Assembly: GCA_947650285.1 (NCBI GenBank)
Contig: CANTFL010001187.1
Span: 124,001 to 188,000, forward strand
Reading direction: 5' to 3'
Source: Hyaloperonospora brassicae
Taxonomy: Eukaryota; Oomycota; Peronosporomycetes; Peronosporales; Peronosporaceae
Length of the DNA: 64,000 nucleotides
Shown here piece after piece: positions 21,639 through 33,590 of this stretch. The translations under genes and the position numbers were made by a program. The number at the start of each line of letters is the position of its first letter. Position 1 is the stretch's first letter. The notes below the pieces were generated by a model, which saw only the letters and a program-made list of their open reading frames with translations, was not told where the DNA came from and searched no databases.

Positions 21639-23269
21639 TTACGAGCGGTAGTCGGCGTTAATGGCCACGTACTCGTGGGTAAGGTCGATGCCCAGTACCT
21701 GCGTCGCTTCCGATCCAATGCCCAAGTCAATGTCAACCTGCCGTTTGTCACGAGCGCAAAATAACGTCGGTTGGTACCACCATCCAGCATCGACAGCAAC
21801 ATCAGCAAGCACACACCTCAACGAACTTTCCGTGTGGCGGGTAGTTGTGCGAACTAGCGTCGAGTCCGCCGCGCGTAGGCTCGATCAGCATGGCGTCACG
21901 CATGTGGGCCACTAGTTTAGCCTCGATGTCGTCGTTCAGCACCATTTCCCCGTTCTCGAAAATAAGCACGCCGCCCATATAGACCTTCATCCGGCGCTGA
22001 ATGTTTACGTCCTTGTGGTGGAGACCCATGTACTTCCCCACAGCCATAACAAGACGGCCCACGTTCGGGTCGTTGCCAGCTACTGCACACTTGAGCAAAG
22101 GCGAGTTCACCACGGACTTGCCGACGCCTTTGGCCATCTCTTTCGTCAATGCGCCACCCACGCTTACCCGAATAACGTGGTGCGCACCCTCACCGTTCCG
22201 CACGACATCTTCGCTAAGTCCGAGGCACACCTCGTACAGTGCCTTTTTGACCTCGTCCAGATGCTTCATGTCAAAGGGGATCATGTCCGACGACACAAGC
22301 GCTACTGTATCCGACGTGCTCTGATCCGTATCGATACTGAGGGAGTTGTACGTATCTCCGACCACTTCCTTTAGCAACTGGCGCAACACGTCTCGAGGAA
22401 TCGACAGATCTGTGTAACACCATTATGACACCTCCGGTCACCAACTGCATCACCTCATACCGTGTCAAACACTTTGCTTACCCGTGAGAATGTACGACAG
22501 CATCGTAGCCATGTCGGGTTCAATCATACCGGCTCCTTTGGCAATGCCGACGATTCGGCCGCCACAGACGTCCATGGAGCGCACCTTCGGGTACAGATCT
22601 GACAGCAACAGATCCAATCTCCCGTCAGTTCAAAAGTGCACAAACGTAGCAGCTCACCGCGTCCTCATCTCTGCCCGCACCAGTAGTCATAATCCCCTCC
22701 GCAGCAGGTAGCACCGAATCCGACTGAAGATTATTGACGAGCTTCGGGAGATTTGCCACCATGGCGTCCACGGGGATGCGCCAGCCAATGACGCCCGTCG
22801 AGCAGGGCAGTACCTGCGAGCCGGCTTCCAGCCTCAAGTGCTTGGCCAGGCTCTCGCAAACCTCCTCAGCGTCCGTTATCCCACCGCCACTGGCGCAGAC
22901 GTTCGAGATCTTGTTGTTGATCAGAATAGCGCCGAGTTTCGGCTCCTGCAGCCGCTTTCGACCCACGAGCACTGGCGCGCCAGGGAAAGCGTTCTGCGTG
23001 AAGACAGCAGCGAACAGCGACGTGGGCTTCACGGGCTTGATGAGCGTCAGCGTCATCTTGGCCGGGAGGTGGGGCGCTTCCTGCGGGACAAAGTCAAAAT
23101 TGCTGGTGGCCACGGAGAAGCCCCACGGCAGACGGCTCTGGTGCGTCTGCAGGTACTCCATGTACTCGTGACGCGACTCGAACACAAACGGGTGGCCATG
23201 TGTCGACAGACGACGCGTCTGCGGCCGCGAACGCAAGCGTATGAGCGATGGACAGCGCAGGAGCGACAT
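21639..23269 (-). CDS. argJ: Arginine biosynthesis bifunctional protein ArgJ (ornithine acetyltransferase / N-acetylglutamate synthase)
   Basis: Four exons: 23269-22681, 22598-22482, 22409-21817, 21737-21639 (465 residues). All joins keep frame with GT..AG. ArgJ transfers acetyl from N-acetylornithine to glutamate in the cyclic arginine pathway, in mitochondria. The start chosen (23269) gives an Arg/Leu-rich transit peptide ([20 protein letters not shown]); an upstream in-frame ATG exists at 23311. Family motifs are [20 protein letters not shown] across junction 1, then the self-cleavage block [14 protein letters not shown], whose Thr becomes the nucleophile of the beta chain. [21 protein letters not shown] and the C-terminal INADYRS follow. 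Every expected block is present, so it is probably active. Confidence 0.92.
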
Positions 23270-24359
23270 GGCTACGCGGGATCTAGATCGATGAGGAGGA
23301 CCAGCAGTCAATGGTTAGCGCGCTTTATCGATTCTGACCGTAAATTTGACCTGCGTCAGTGAGGGGATTGCGGGTGCGTTAGGCGGAGTACTTATTGCGA
23401 ATCAGAGAGGGACCTTTATTGCCATAAATAGATTGTGGGGCTCACGATAAAAAGCGTGGCGAAAGACCGAGCTAATGTAATCATGATCGATGGCAGCAGC
23501 TCACTCGTAACAGCTTCCGATCATTCATCGCGTATTCCGTATCATCTTCGATAGATTGTGTCGTCATAAGGTATTCAACAACCCTGCAAGGGTTTTGCTC
23601 GTCGAATTGTTTCGTAATGTACGGGCACAGAACCATATCAGGTTACTCAATAATACTTTGACTGTGGCAAACAACGTGTTCACATCTCTTCCTCCACCAA
23701 GCCAACCAAACGCCCAGAACAAGACAGGAAATGCGCTGAAATACTGCGTGTTAGAAACCCCACGTTATGTTGTCAAAGGTACTCGACCAAATCGATGCGA
23801 TAAGTGAGAATGGTATGCCAGAGCTGACTGAAGGCAATTTTCTGCTGGAGGGGCATACAGGCAGAAGATGAGGAGCAGTGCATCAGCTTGAATGGGGTAC
23901 TCATCGCAGAATATTGCCAACACTGAAAAGATGTAAGTTGTACGTGATGCCTGTTCCCTGCCCGATGTACCGCAGAAGCGTCACTGGGCTCCTTATCGCG
24001 TTCTCCGCGACTTGTGAGCCTGACATCGCAACACGCACCGCATTCAATGCATTTTATCACCTGTAATGGGAGTCGGTATCTTTCTGGCAACCTAGATCAC
24101 CCATGACGGTCGTCATTGTTGACGCGCATTGCCACGAGCCAAAAGCGAGAAAACTCGTCTTGTGTTAATGCCCTTCTTGGCTAAAACTTACGACCAATAA
24201 CATTGCGACCATCATTTCACTAGCTCGGTAGACGCCATATCAACAGCTTACCAAAACGTATGACTCGATGGAGGGCACTTGTCGAAGCCAGCGCTGGAAT
24301 ATAGTCCATGGACAAAATTTGGGACGTGACGTTTCGGACACACGCAATTCGCAGTCCCC
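23270..24359. other. Intergenic, nothing recognised
   Basis: Holds the argJ promoter on the left and the 5' region of the 24.36-kb gene on the right. An 83-codon frame (23556-23807) and others show no family features. Confidence 0.5.
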
Positions 24360-24973
24360 ATGCCGCCAGCCGACGACGACTCGGACGTGCCGCTGCCGCC
24401 ACCGCCTCCGTTCCCTCCTCCTCCACAAGCGCGATCGGAAGACGATTCGAAGCCGAACAGGCGACCGCTACAGAGCTCTGGTCAGGTGCAAAAGCCCAAG
24501 AAGAGAAAAGATTTTCGCGAGATCCTCGCGCTCTTTCATGACGAGTCGATGGACGCCGCGCAAGTCGAGCGCGTGTGGAGCGCTTTGTGGCAGACGACGC
24601 TCGTGGAGAGCCAAGAAGACCACAAGCGGCACCATCACCAGCAGGAGCAGGAGAATCGCAGTTTGAAGCGAAAAAAGAGCGGCGACCGCGACCACGGGCC
24701 TGTGGCTGCGCGAGACGCACTCGCTCGTCATAGCAACTTGGCCAAAGACTCTTTCAAGAGAGCGCGACAGGTACGTCAAGTGTCCTGTGACTATGAAGTG
24801 TCAATGGCCTTGTGAAGTGTCGTTTCGTGCTGACAGGGCTTTGTATGTCGCAGAGCTCTTCAGCAAGCACAGACTCGTCCGAGTCGGGGAAGGCCAGTCG
24901 TCTGGGAGGACGCTTTTCCAAGAATGTGTCGAAAGGGCCTAAAATGTTGCAGAAATTCGGCGGGCGGACGTAG
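24360..24973 (+). CDS. Hypothetical basic, low-complexity protein (176 aa)
   Basis: Two exons: 24360-24770 and 24854-24973, phase 0, donor GTACGT, acceptor CGCAG. The protein begins with a Pro-run segment (VPLPPPPPFPPPPQ). A basic stretch follows (QKPKKRKDF), then a short helical block (FREILALFHDESMDAAQVER). After a His/Gln-rich and Lys/Arg-rich region it ends in a Ser-rich tail. Composition suggests a nuclear or RNA-related protein, but I recognise no family. The clean splice join and in-frame stop argue that it is a real gene. The N-terminal ATG lies in a GC-rich context with no closer upstream ATG in frame. Confidence 0.6.
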
Positions 24974-26836
24974 TATGGATGCAGGTTGTGAAAGGTGTTG
25001 GTCGGTGACGAGGAGAGTATGGTACGGGCTACAGGAAGCTGCACGCACGGACTCCTCGTTCAGAAGTATCAGGCCCTGCAACAACCAGCGAGCTGCAAGA
25101 GCTTGTGCCACTTGGTCGACAGAACCGAAGTGCAGCCTCGTTTTGGCGCCTTTCCTCGCTATCAGCCATTTCCAGGTCGTGCGAGGGTCTACTGACACAA
25201 CGTGCTACTTATGTCGCTGGAACAGATATACGCTCGACCCTCTCGCTTGGAAAGATGCGATATATGTGGTCCATGCGCCGGGGTCGTTTGTAAAAGATAC
25301 GACCAAAATCGCTCTTCTGCATCCTGTGCAACACCCGTTGGCAACAGGACACTGCGTTCAGATTTCACCGCCAAAGTCATCATATGTTGTCCGACAAGCT
25401 TGTTGTAATTGCAGTCTTCGCCGCTATGGAAACGCTCTACAGTGCTCCAAACGCTCATCATGGTGCCACATCATACAGCGCTGGTGATACAGAAGGTTGA
25501 TGCACAACAAGGGTTGATGGTGGGTACCGTGCAAACAAAGAGCAATTACGTCAGACCTCTTCTGATCGTACTTCCCTTCCTCACCACAAGCCACTGCACA
25601 CATACTACCTCTTTCATCTATCAATACCTAACTGTTGCAGCTCTTTCCACAGTTATGCTCAGCACTGGTCCTCACGTCAAAAGAATCGATGGCAACTGCG
25701 TTCGAGTCACACATGTTTTCTGTCTTGTTCCGAACTACTCAAGACGTTTGCAGCTGCGAATGAGCTCTCAGCGTGTCAAGCTACTTTGCATCCAGTGCAA
25801 TGGTGAGAACGGATAGTAAACTGACGTGCACCGCAGTCTAATCCAGTGACCTGCACGCCCATGACGTCAGATGTCCAAAGACTCAACACAATCCAATCGC
25901 TCGCCTCAACACAATCCAATCACTCGCCTCAACACGAGAGGAATGCCTAGTTCACTAAGTAAGCATCGAGGAGGACCGACATAGTGTGTGTTCAGCGTTT
26001 TCCCTCGTACATCGAAAGGCCGGGAGACATGAGAGAGAATGAGATCAAAGGGGAATGCACGTGCGACAAGTAGATGCCTACTTGTCATGGCTGAGCGTAT
26101 CGTCAATAATATTACCAATGGACACCTTATGTCCAAGCATTGGACCGAGGATGCACAAGGCTCGACATACTGAGCATGGGCAGGCCGAGCCAACTTCGGC
26201 ACGAACACCCACGCGCACTTAGCCTTCTATCGGTTTCCAAGGGTAAAAAAGCAGCTGGCTCAAAGTGCTCTGCGAACAAGGTCGGCTGCGTGGAACAAGT
26301 GCGACGGCAGACAATTGTCATACCAAATGGCCATAGTCTACCCGTCCACCCGTCCACCCACCCAGCCGCCCGAGTACGCATAGTTTGAATACTCGCGACC
26401 CCGCGATTGAAATCGCATCGGCCACTTTGGCCACCAACGACTCGTCTACACAGTGTCGACCATTGCGGCCTAATGGTTCGTTTTTTCTCCCACTGACGAC
26501 CGATACGCCATAGAAACGCGTCCGACAAGGGGGTGTTTCGCACGACCCGATTGGTGTATATTCGCAGCCAATCACGACGAACTGGCTCGACCGACGGGAC
26601 GCGAGACATTGGCGAGCATACAAAGGCGGACTGGTCGGTCGGTCGTTCAGCCAATCGTCAGGGAAAGGAAGAAGAACAGCCAGAGGACGAAGCAGAGCGA
26701 GCGTCGACGCCGCTGCCCGCTCTCCCGAGTCATTCGCCCGTGTGCCAGACAGCAGGTACCTCAGGGGGATACCGACTGAGTACAGAACTGCTCTTCCATC
26801 ACACGCCCCACACAACTCCTTCAGCAGTCAAACGTC
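24974..26836. other. Intergenic, no supported gene
   Basis: Several overlapping open stretches at 24.9-25.8 kb contain Cys pairs (e.g. RCDICGPCAGVVC near 25250), but they lie in different frames and no join restores a known zinc finger. The right 0.4 kb is the HSF gene's upstream region. Short direct repeats of CTCAACACAATCCAATC occur near 25890-25920. Confidence 0.4.
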
Positions 26837-28968
26837 ATGGCAAAGCGCGTTCGAGTGGCCAAACAGGGAGCCGCAGATTTGACCCCTACCGATGTCCCAG
26901 ACGTCGCCAAGGCGCTGCCAGTGCCACTGGACGCACCGTCGAAGAGCAAGACGGCCGGACTTGCAAGCATCGAAGGGAAGCACGTGATGCTGCCCGCCTT
27001 CTTGTCCAAGACGTACGAGATCTTTAGTATGCCGGAGTTCTCGCACGTCTGCGGCTGGAACGCCACGGGCGATACGATCATTGTGGCCCAGCTCGAGACG
27101 TTCGTGGCAATGGTGCTCCCGCGCTTTTTCAAGCACCGGAATTTCCCGTCGTTTGTGCGCCAGCTCAACCTCTACGGCTTCCATAAGACGGTGCTGGACT
27201 CGAAGCGGCTGGAGTTCCAGCACCCTTACTTCAAGCGCGGTCGACCTGACTTGCTGCACCTGATTAAGCGCAAGGTCTCCAATCACAGTAACCACCACAG
27301 TCAGCAGCAGATTGTCAGCACGTCCATCCAGGTGCGGCGTGCAGAGAGGCCAGTCGTCTGACTTACTGACTGATTGACTGGATGGAGCGAGATGGTGACG
27401 AGGGTCTTATACTTTGCGTGATTGTGAGCAGAACTCGCGACTGGATGCGCACCGAGAGATTTCGGATACACTGCTGCGGGAGATGAAGGAGCTGCGTCAA
27501 CGTGGTGATGCCATGGAGAAACGTTTGCGCGAGGTGGAGGTCGACAATGCGGTACGGATGTTTGGCATGACGTAGTGTGGTCTATATATGTGGACACGAT
27601 AGATGCCTGTGTTTGACACGTTGTTGCTGAACCAGATTGTGCGCAGCGATAATGTGAAGTTGTGGAAGCATCTTGAAGCAGCAAAGGATAAGCAGTTGGT
27701 CATGCAAGAAAAAATGAAGAAGATCATGTGGATCTTGTTCCAGATCTACCGCGGAAAACAGCAGAATCTTCCCCAACTGTCTAGCAACGACGCAGCTGGC
27801 GCTTTCATCAGCGAAGAGTGAGTGCCGTAGGCATGCGATCGTAGCACCGTGCATATTTGCGACTGTGATGTGCCACTAACCGAATGGCTGCTGTGTATGA
27901 TGATTCATTGCGCTTGCTTCGCGTCGGCTTTGTTCTTTTGTTATTGACAGCTACTCGAACGGTAGTATGCTTGGGCCGAAAGAGTTTCGAGATGTACTGC
28001 GTTTTCTAGCGATGGATGAACCCCCGATGTTGCCGGAATCGTCTCCTGAAGTTGCGACGTCTACGTCAAGCGCACGGAAGCGAAAGTTCGTCGAGGTACC
28101 ATCTGATGTCGGCGACGTATTCTCGACACCGGATGGCGCATATAAATTGCGTACGTTTGTTTGTCTTTTGTGATGGCATATGTCGTGAACGTGAGAATTA
28201 ACTGTATGCGATTTGGCAGCGAAAGGATTGTCTACTGTTCTCGAAGTGCCGAACCCTTTGGGTGACCCGAACCTGTTCGCGATGTCGTTGCCATCCAGCA
28301 CGCCTCCTTCTTTGCACTCAGATGAAGAACAGAATAACGTGCTGAGCATTTTCTCGCCGCTCAATGCTCTGAGCAGTAGCTCGGGTCATGTTGATGCTGT
28401 GCCGGGCATGCACCCTAAAGATGGAGCAGCCGTCACTACGAGCACGCCGGTATCGACTGCGTCGACGCCTTCTGTATCGACACCGCCGGTGACTGCGACG
28501 ACGGCACCGATCGAGTCGACTCCACATGGAAGTACGCTTGCTGTGGGTAACACAAGCGATTTGCTTCGCGGGACCGCTGCCGCTTCCGACAGCACATCAG
28601 TCGCAGACGTGAACAATCAATTGGCGTTTCTGGATGACGACCTCCCTCTATTGCCTGACTCCGACCACTACAATTTCACGGAAGGCGAGCAGGTAGTTGA
28701 GCCCGTCCAATGGTCTTGTCTGCTTTGATAGTTGCTTTCTTATGAGTGGATCATTGACAATTTGTGCTTTGCGGCGTATTAGCAGGCAGTAATGAAGAAA
28801 CTCGAGGACTTTGAGACGTCGCTGTTGGACGAATACGACGTCAGCTGCCTCGACACACTGTTGCAGCAGCTGAAAAGCGGTGGTGGAGTCAAACTGTCCG
28901 GCGTTTCTGTGCCGGATTCAGAAGAGGTGGTCGTCGGCCCAACGAATTCGTCGCCACAGGATGCGTAG
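26837..28968 (+). CDS. Heat shock factor-type transcription factor
   Basis: Six exons: 26837-27331, 27432-27551, 27636-27817, 27951-28150, 28220-28692, 28786-28968 (550 residues). All joins keep phase with GT..AG. The HSF DNA-binding domain occupies residues about 50-150: MLPAFLSKTYEIF, then PRFFKHRNFPSFVRQLNLYG with the recognition helix, then FHKTV. Exons 2 and 3 give heptad coiled coils (LLREMKELRQRGDAMEKRL, NVKLWKHLEAAKDKQLVM), the expected trimerisation region. Then comes an acidic/Ser/Thr-rich region (VTTSTPVSTASTPSV) and a C-terminal acidic part likely to activate transcription. Nuclear; binds nGAAn repeats by family knowledge. No obvious heat-shock element was found in its own upstream sequence. 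Confidence 0.92.
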
Positions 28969-29641
28969 AGCCACGATATGGGTGAAACCGACCACGACAT
29001 TGAACAGCCGTGCGTGTGTTGCGCTGGCGAAGGTGTTGACGCCGACGCACTGCTGAAGAGTTGCATATTCAAGTACATGTCGAGCGCGCTCCCGCTCTCC
29101 ACCTGTTGTTGCTACTGGTAGGGGTTGCACAGTACACTTCCCAGGAGAATGACAAGCAGTTGCGCGCCTTTTTGTCCGGACAGTAGACAGACGAAGATTC
29201 TGAGACAGTGAGGACATTGCGACGCAAGGCCAAGAGAGGCGGAGACGGAATGAGTAGCCAACAGATGAGGCGATAGACATTTTACGGAGTGCTCCGAACG
29301 ATGACGAACGCATGCGTGTGCATGGCTATTTTTTATTTATGCAACGATTATGCGTGAGCATAGAGGGGCGTCGACAGTTCTTCGAGGGGCTCGTTTACAT
29401 GCCTCCCTTGAACTTTTTACTCTTGAGGCTAGCGGAGTTTCGCTACCACTAGAGGGGTGCCTTGATCCACCGCCGCGACCGGCGCTGTATTCTAGGCTTA
29501 GAAGATTTCAGACTTCTAGCGCGTAACCATCATGTGCAATAGATAGTCATGAATCTCTCTCTCTTTATTTATGCAACGACCACCCACCAAGAAAAAATGA
29601 GAGAGTGGTCAGATACTCTTTCGTGTTCTCTCCTGTTCCCT
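28969..29641. other. Intergenic, nothing recognised
   Basis: 3' flank of the HSF gene. The word TTTATTTATGCAACGA occurs twice (29331 and 29565). The block 29350-29530 has small stems (TAGCG/CGCTA, TAGAAG/CTTCTA) but no match to tRNA boxes or conserved spliceosomal RNA sequences. Confidence 0.4.
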
Positions 29642-29923
29642 TCATCGTCTCATAGCCGGTCCTTGCTCTTCCAATTGACTTCTCAGCCGTTGGATCTCCT
29701 TGTCCTTACGTCCGAGTTCCAGTTGCGCCGTGGCAAAGAGTGTCGAGATGTTGATCTCCAGTTGCTTGTGCGCGGCGCCTAATTGACGATTTTGTGCCTG
29801 CAATTGAGCCAACTCGCGGCGTAGTCGCGCGTTTTCCTGCTCGACTTGCGTCTTTTGTTGTACTGCTTCTCTCTTCTCGAGCGCGCTCGTGGACGTGTCC
29901 AAGTCTCCGTATAGGTCCTCCAT
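29642..29923 (-). CDS. Small coiled-coil protein resembling the FLASH N-terminal domain
   Basis: Single-exon frame of 93 codons from the ATG at 29923 (MEDLYGDLDTS); an upstream in-frame ATG at 29956 would add 11 residues. It is almost entirely coiled coil (VEQENARLRRELAQLQAQN). It carries INISTLFATAQLELGRKDKE, which lines up residue by residue with the [20 protein letters not shown] block of animal FLASH/CASP8AP2, and the DLYGDLD start resembles FLASH's acidic Tyr motif. FLASH acts in histone pre-mRNA 3' processing by binding Lsm11. The match is by memory of the family, and the protein is far shorter than FLASH, so function is inference. Confidence 0.45.
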   Translation of the reverse strand: MEDLYGDLDTSTSALEKREAVQQKTQVEQENARLRRELAQLQAQNRQLGAAHKQLEINISTLFATAQLELGRKDKEIQRLRSQLEEQGPAMRR

Positions 29924-29956
29924 GGCCAATTGCGATACTGGTCGATCGACAAACAA

Positions 29957-30462
29957 ACGTCCAGTTGTTATTCGCTCGATTCAAAGAGCATCGAGGGATT
30001 TTGTGCCTTTCGAGTGCAATCGACTCTTGATGGAGAAATGACGGTCAGGTGCTCGTGCTCGTGTGACTGATTTGCACTCATTCGTTGCGGTTGGGATGAG
30101 CCAACTGCAGCGCATAGTTTTCTCCAGCGGACGATGTGCAGAGGACCAGTGACGCTGCACGCAAACGTCCATTACACAGTGTAAGGCATTGCGTAGGACC
30201 AGGCGATAGTTGGAGGCAGTCTACTGTCAGTTGCGTAAGCAACGTGTCCGACGTGGAAGGGCGATCAGGTCGATATTGCGACGGCGCATGCGACAGTGCG
30301 ACACTTAGGCAGCATGAAGACGACCGAAGCGATACAGCAAGAGAGTAACATGGATAATAAAGTCGTCACTAGACACAGTTTAGACCTGCATCGTCCGTCT
30401 GTCCGTCGGTCCGTCTTCGTCGTGGGCAACTAACTGCAACAGGCAGATGCCTGCACGCACGC
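29957..30462. other. Intergenic, nothing recognised
   Basis: Upstream region of the FLASH-like frame and 3' flank of CacyBP. A TCCGTCTGTCCGTCGGTCCGTC simple repeat lies near 30392. Confidence 0.5.
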
Positions 30463-31466
30463 TCAGAACGGACTAGCAGCTGCGCCCGTCTTATTGCGGC
30501 TCTCGTACCACGCCTTGGAGATCGTACTCTTCATCTCGTCGTCCCCTTCGTCGTACATGTTCTGTCCAGTCAGTACACATCAAACGTGAGTCAGTTACAG
30601 GTTCTCGACTCCTCCATCCCCCAACGTTTCCACCCGCACCTTCATCATGTCCATGATACTCGCACTCGGGTCACTTGTGTCGGGTTTGCTCGTCTTGAGC
30701 GGATTCTTGGCCGTGAGGTTCGTCCACATTGCGTTCTTGTCCACCTTGTGCAACGAAATGGCCACGCGATTCTTCTTGACGCGGAACGAGCTCTTCGTCG
30801 GGTCGATCTCCTTGTCCAAGGGCTGCTTGAACAACCTGCACAAGCCACCACCGCGTCAGTCCACGTCCCGTCTCCCTTGCAAGTGAAAAAAAGACGCACT
30901 ACTACTACAGCTACGACGACGACGACGACGATTTCAACTACAACTACAAGTAGTACTACTGGTTCCACTACTCCAAGTTTCAGTACGACTGTATTTCTAC
31001 GTCCCCACCGATAGTTCTTGCCGTTCAGCCCGAGAATCTGCCCACGTAACAACAACCAGTCACTCATCAGACGTGCCCCTCATGCGACCACTTGGATCGC
31101 AGCCAACCGTTGCACCTCCTCTACCTTCAAGTCAAACGACGTCTTGGTAAAGTCGCACGTGACGTTCTCCTTGGGCACGAGGCCCACGCCATCGATCCCC
31201 GACATGACGTAGACCGCCACCTTATCTTTGCCGTACCCCTCGTCCTCCCAGCCGAAGCGACCGATCTCCGAGAACGTCGCGACGTCACCACCGACGGTCG
31301 TGACGGGAGCCAGTACCGTCTGTGGCGGTGGTGATACCACCTCGACGACCTCGAGCGCCTTTTGCTTGCGATGCAGGAGCTGCTCCAGATCGCGCCGGTT
31401 GCCGGCAGTTTTGGCTTGCGCCAGCAGCGTCTGCAGTTCGGCGACTTCGTCTGCGTGAATTGCCAT
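30463..31466 (-). CDS. CACYBP: Calcyclin-binding protein / SIP-like (CS and SGS domains)
   Basis: Four exons: 31466-31125, 31037-31009, 30835-30640, 30561-30463 (221 residues). All joins are in phase, with donors GTAGAG, GTGGGG and GTGCGG. An N-terminal helical hairpin (ADEVAELQTLLAQAKTAG) precedes a CS domain with FGWEDEGYGKDKVAVYV and CDFTKTSFDLK, the 29-bp exon ILGLNGKNYR, and DKEIDPTKSSFRVKKNRVAI. The SGS-like end reads MYDEGDDEMKSTISKAW. Length agrees with animal CacyBP (about 228). The family links the SCF-type ubiquitin ligase Siah-Skp1 and HSP90-type clients; its role in oomycetes is not established. Domain order and motif conservation are good. Confidence 0.9.
30897..30990. repeat. 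Trinucleotide-rich tract inside CacyBP intron 2
   Basis: Runs of ACT, ACG and ACA triplets (e.g. ACGACGACGACGACGACG near 30915) in the 173-bp second intron. Triplet-periodic, so length changes would not disturb a neighbouring reading frame, but it is intronic. Confidence 0.7.
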
Positions 31467-33590
31467 AGCGGGAGAAGGTGTCGAGAAAATTCAAGTTTGA
31501 GCGACTGCTGTGGATGGAGCGGGCGCCGAGTGCGAATAGTGAGCAAAGTACGTTCCAGAACGTTCCATTGGTAGACACCGCTCGCCTTTTGCTTGTGCGT
31601 AGAGCTACAAGATACAGTACCACACGCGGACGATGCGGTCGGAACCGAAGCTACGCAAATGCGTTCAAGAGCAAAGTAAGGAATCGAGACGACGTCATGC
31701 GCGCAAGTTTTAATCATTTAAAGGACTCGAGGCCGCCTCTGTTCGTGCATTCCAATGCAAACCTCTTGTACCTGTTTGCTGCTCTTTCCATCAACTCCAA
31801 CTGCCCTTCGACTGTGCTCGTAAGTCCGACCATCATACACAGTGCCACATCTTTCAGCGCACTTCTAGGGGTTGTTCCAACGAGCATGCGCGGGTCGACA
31901 TAGGCTCTAGGGATAGAGTCGAGGTTGTCGCTACTTCATTACTCGTCTTACGACAGTCGAACATGGTTGTCATGCCGGCTACGACATACGTCACCTCTGT
32001 AAGCGAAGGGGGGGTCTTTGCGCGGCAAAGTCGTAGCTGGAAGCTACCGAAGTGGGTGGCAATTGCGACAAGTTCACGTGCCTCAGGCGCGTGACGGCGT
32101 TTGCTGCGCAATGACTCGGCGGTTTCGCACGCCCACGCATTCTGTGAAGACCACTTGGCGAGACGCAAGACCAGTCCAACCATGAGCTCAGGATGCATCC
32201 GAAAACGACACTCTGGAGACTATTAGAACCAGATCGTCTACATGAATGTCATCAAGAAGGCCGACTTCATGGGAACACTTTTCCCGTGTGCTTGGGCAAG
32301 GAAGAACTTAGATGGACTTGGTAGCGTAGGCTTGTTGCATGACATTAACAATTATGAAAAGTCAATGTGAGTATAACCTTACCTAATATCGTTCATGATA
32401 TGAGATCTGAACGAATAGAATCCGACATGTGTGCTCTGAAGGGTGATGTTTTAAGGTTTTACCTCTAACTATAATATAGAAGTTATACCTCTGACAGTAA
32501 TAGTATACGACTTTTACCTCTGAAAGTAATATCGAGATTAGTAATAAATGTCCACCAGTGATTGCTAACGCACCGTGTTCCGGCTAACATGGACCATCGT
32601 ATAAGCCAATATGTCTTCCATGATTAATGACGCGTGCAATGAATTGTGCACAATGTTAATTCATAGCTTTGGTGTACAGACACAATCTTCACAGGTTCAC
32701 ATTCAATTGTACCGAATGACGTTGACTAACGATCACGGATCTTTGATATTATAACGATGCGTTGTAGTGCAGTCGATTTACGGTTTCTTTAACAAAAATA
32801 GCGTACGTGAGACAGCGGGGCACCGATCAATACTGTCGTCTGTAACGGGGTGAACATTTACATCAAATCTACATTCGCACATGTCAATCAAGAATGATAT
32901 TTACCTGGATATTATTCGCGATACATACCTCAGCGGGTGATGATCAAGAATCTCTCCGCATCTGTTAATGTGATAGAATTACCCAACAAGGCCTACAAAA
33001 AATATTGGTGCCCGCAATGGAAGGTCATCAGCGATACTGTATACAAGCATCTTCCATCACCCATGTTTAGGTTAGTATGGAAAGACTTCTGACAAAACAA
33101 CGTACTATGTCAAGACTCTTCTACTACCATTCAATATAGATTTGTGATAGTCATTTATATCGCTACCTCATATTCGACGAGTGCATGTAAGTATTGTGGC
33201 ATCTCCTTACACTGCTTAACGTGTACGATAATTTTTACCGTAGATCGGTATAGTCCGCGGTGCCTCGGTACACCTGATTGTAATGCGTAGTCCGTAAATT
33301 GGCCACATACCTTCCCACTATGAATGAAATGGTAAAGTACAGCTTTCATGCCACGCCAAGAGCTTATTTTAGCGATGTCAGATAGGTAGCGGTCGAACAC
33401 ATGGTTTGGACTGAAAGTGGTCCGACCAGCAGCGCCATGCTGTATGCCTCGAAAATGACGAGCAGCATGCCTCTATAGTCAGTTTCATGCAACTTGAACT
33501 CGATATGACCAAAGAAAAGGTACCTTCTAACATAAAAGGCTCTTAACAGATAAGCTGTCGAGGTAGAAACGTGATTATCACTTTGAGCTG
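31467..33590. other. Gene-poor region with short tandem repeats
   Basis: No supported gene. A unit of about 30 bp containing TTTTACCTCTGAAAGTAATA recurs three times between 32457 and 32535. Frames at 31854-32198 and 33155-33400 (both minus) have no recognisable family. Base composition turns AT-rich from 32.3 kb, consistent with old TE or LTR debris. Confidence 0.4.
31484..31502 (-). promoter_or_regulatory. Possible oomycete Inr/FPR core promoter of CacyBP
   Basis: GCTCAAACTTGAATTTTCT on the minus strand, starting 36 bp upstream of the ATG, resembles the oomycete core promoter consensus (GCTCATTYY followed by an AWTTT flank). The Inr half is imperfect (AAAC in place of ATTY). Confidence 0.35.

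Noticed and set aside
24924..25816. Cys-rich frames suggesting a FYVE/PHD-type zinc finger gene
   Set aside because: Cys pairs lie in different frames and no GT..AG joins restore a known spacing; left as unassigned.
29340..29530. Possible small structured RNA (several short stems, stop-rich)
   Set aside because: No A/B boxes, Sm site or conserved U-snRNA sequence could be matched.
31854..32198. 114-codon minus-strand frame as a gene
   Set aside because: No family features, no splice support and poor N-terminal context; may be TE debris.
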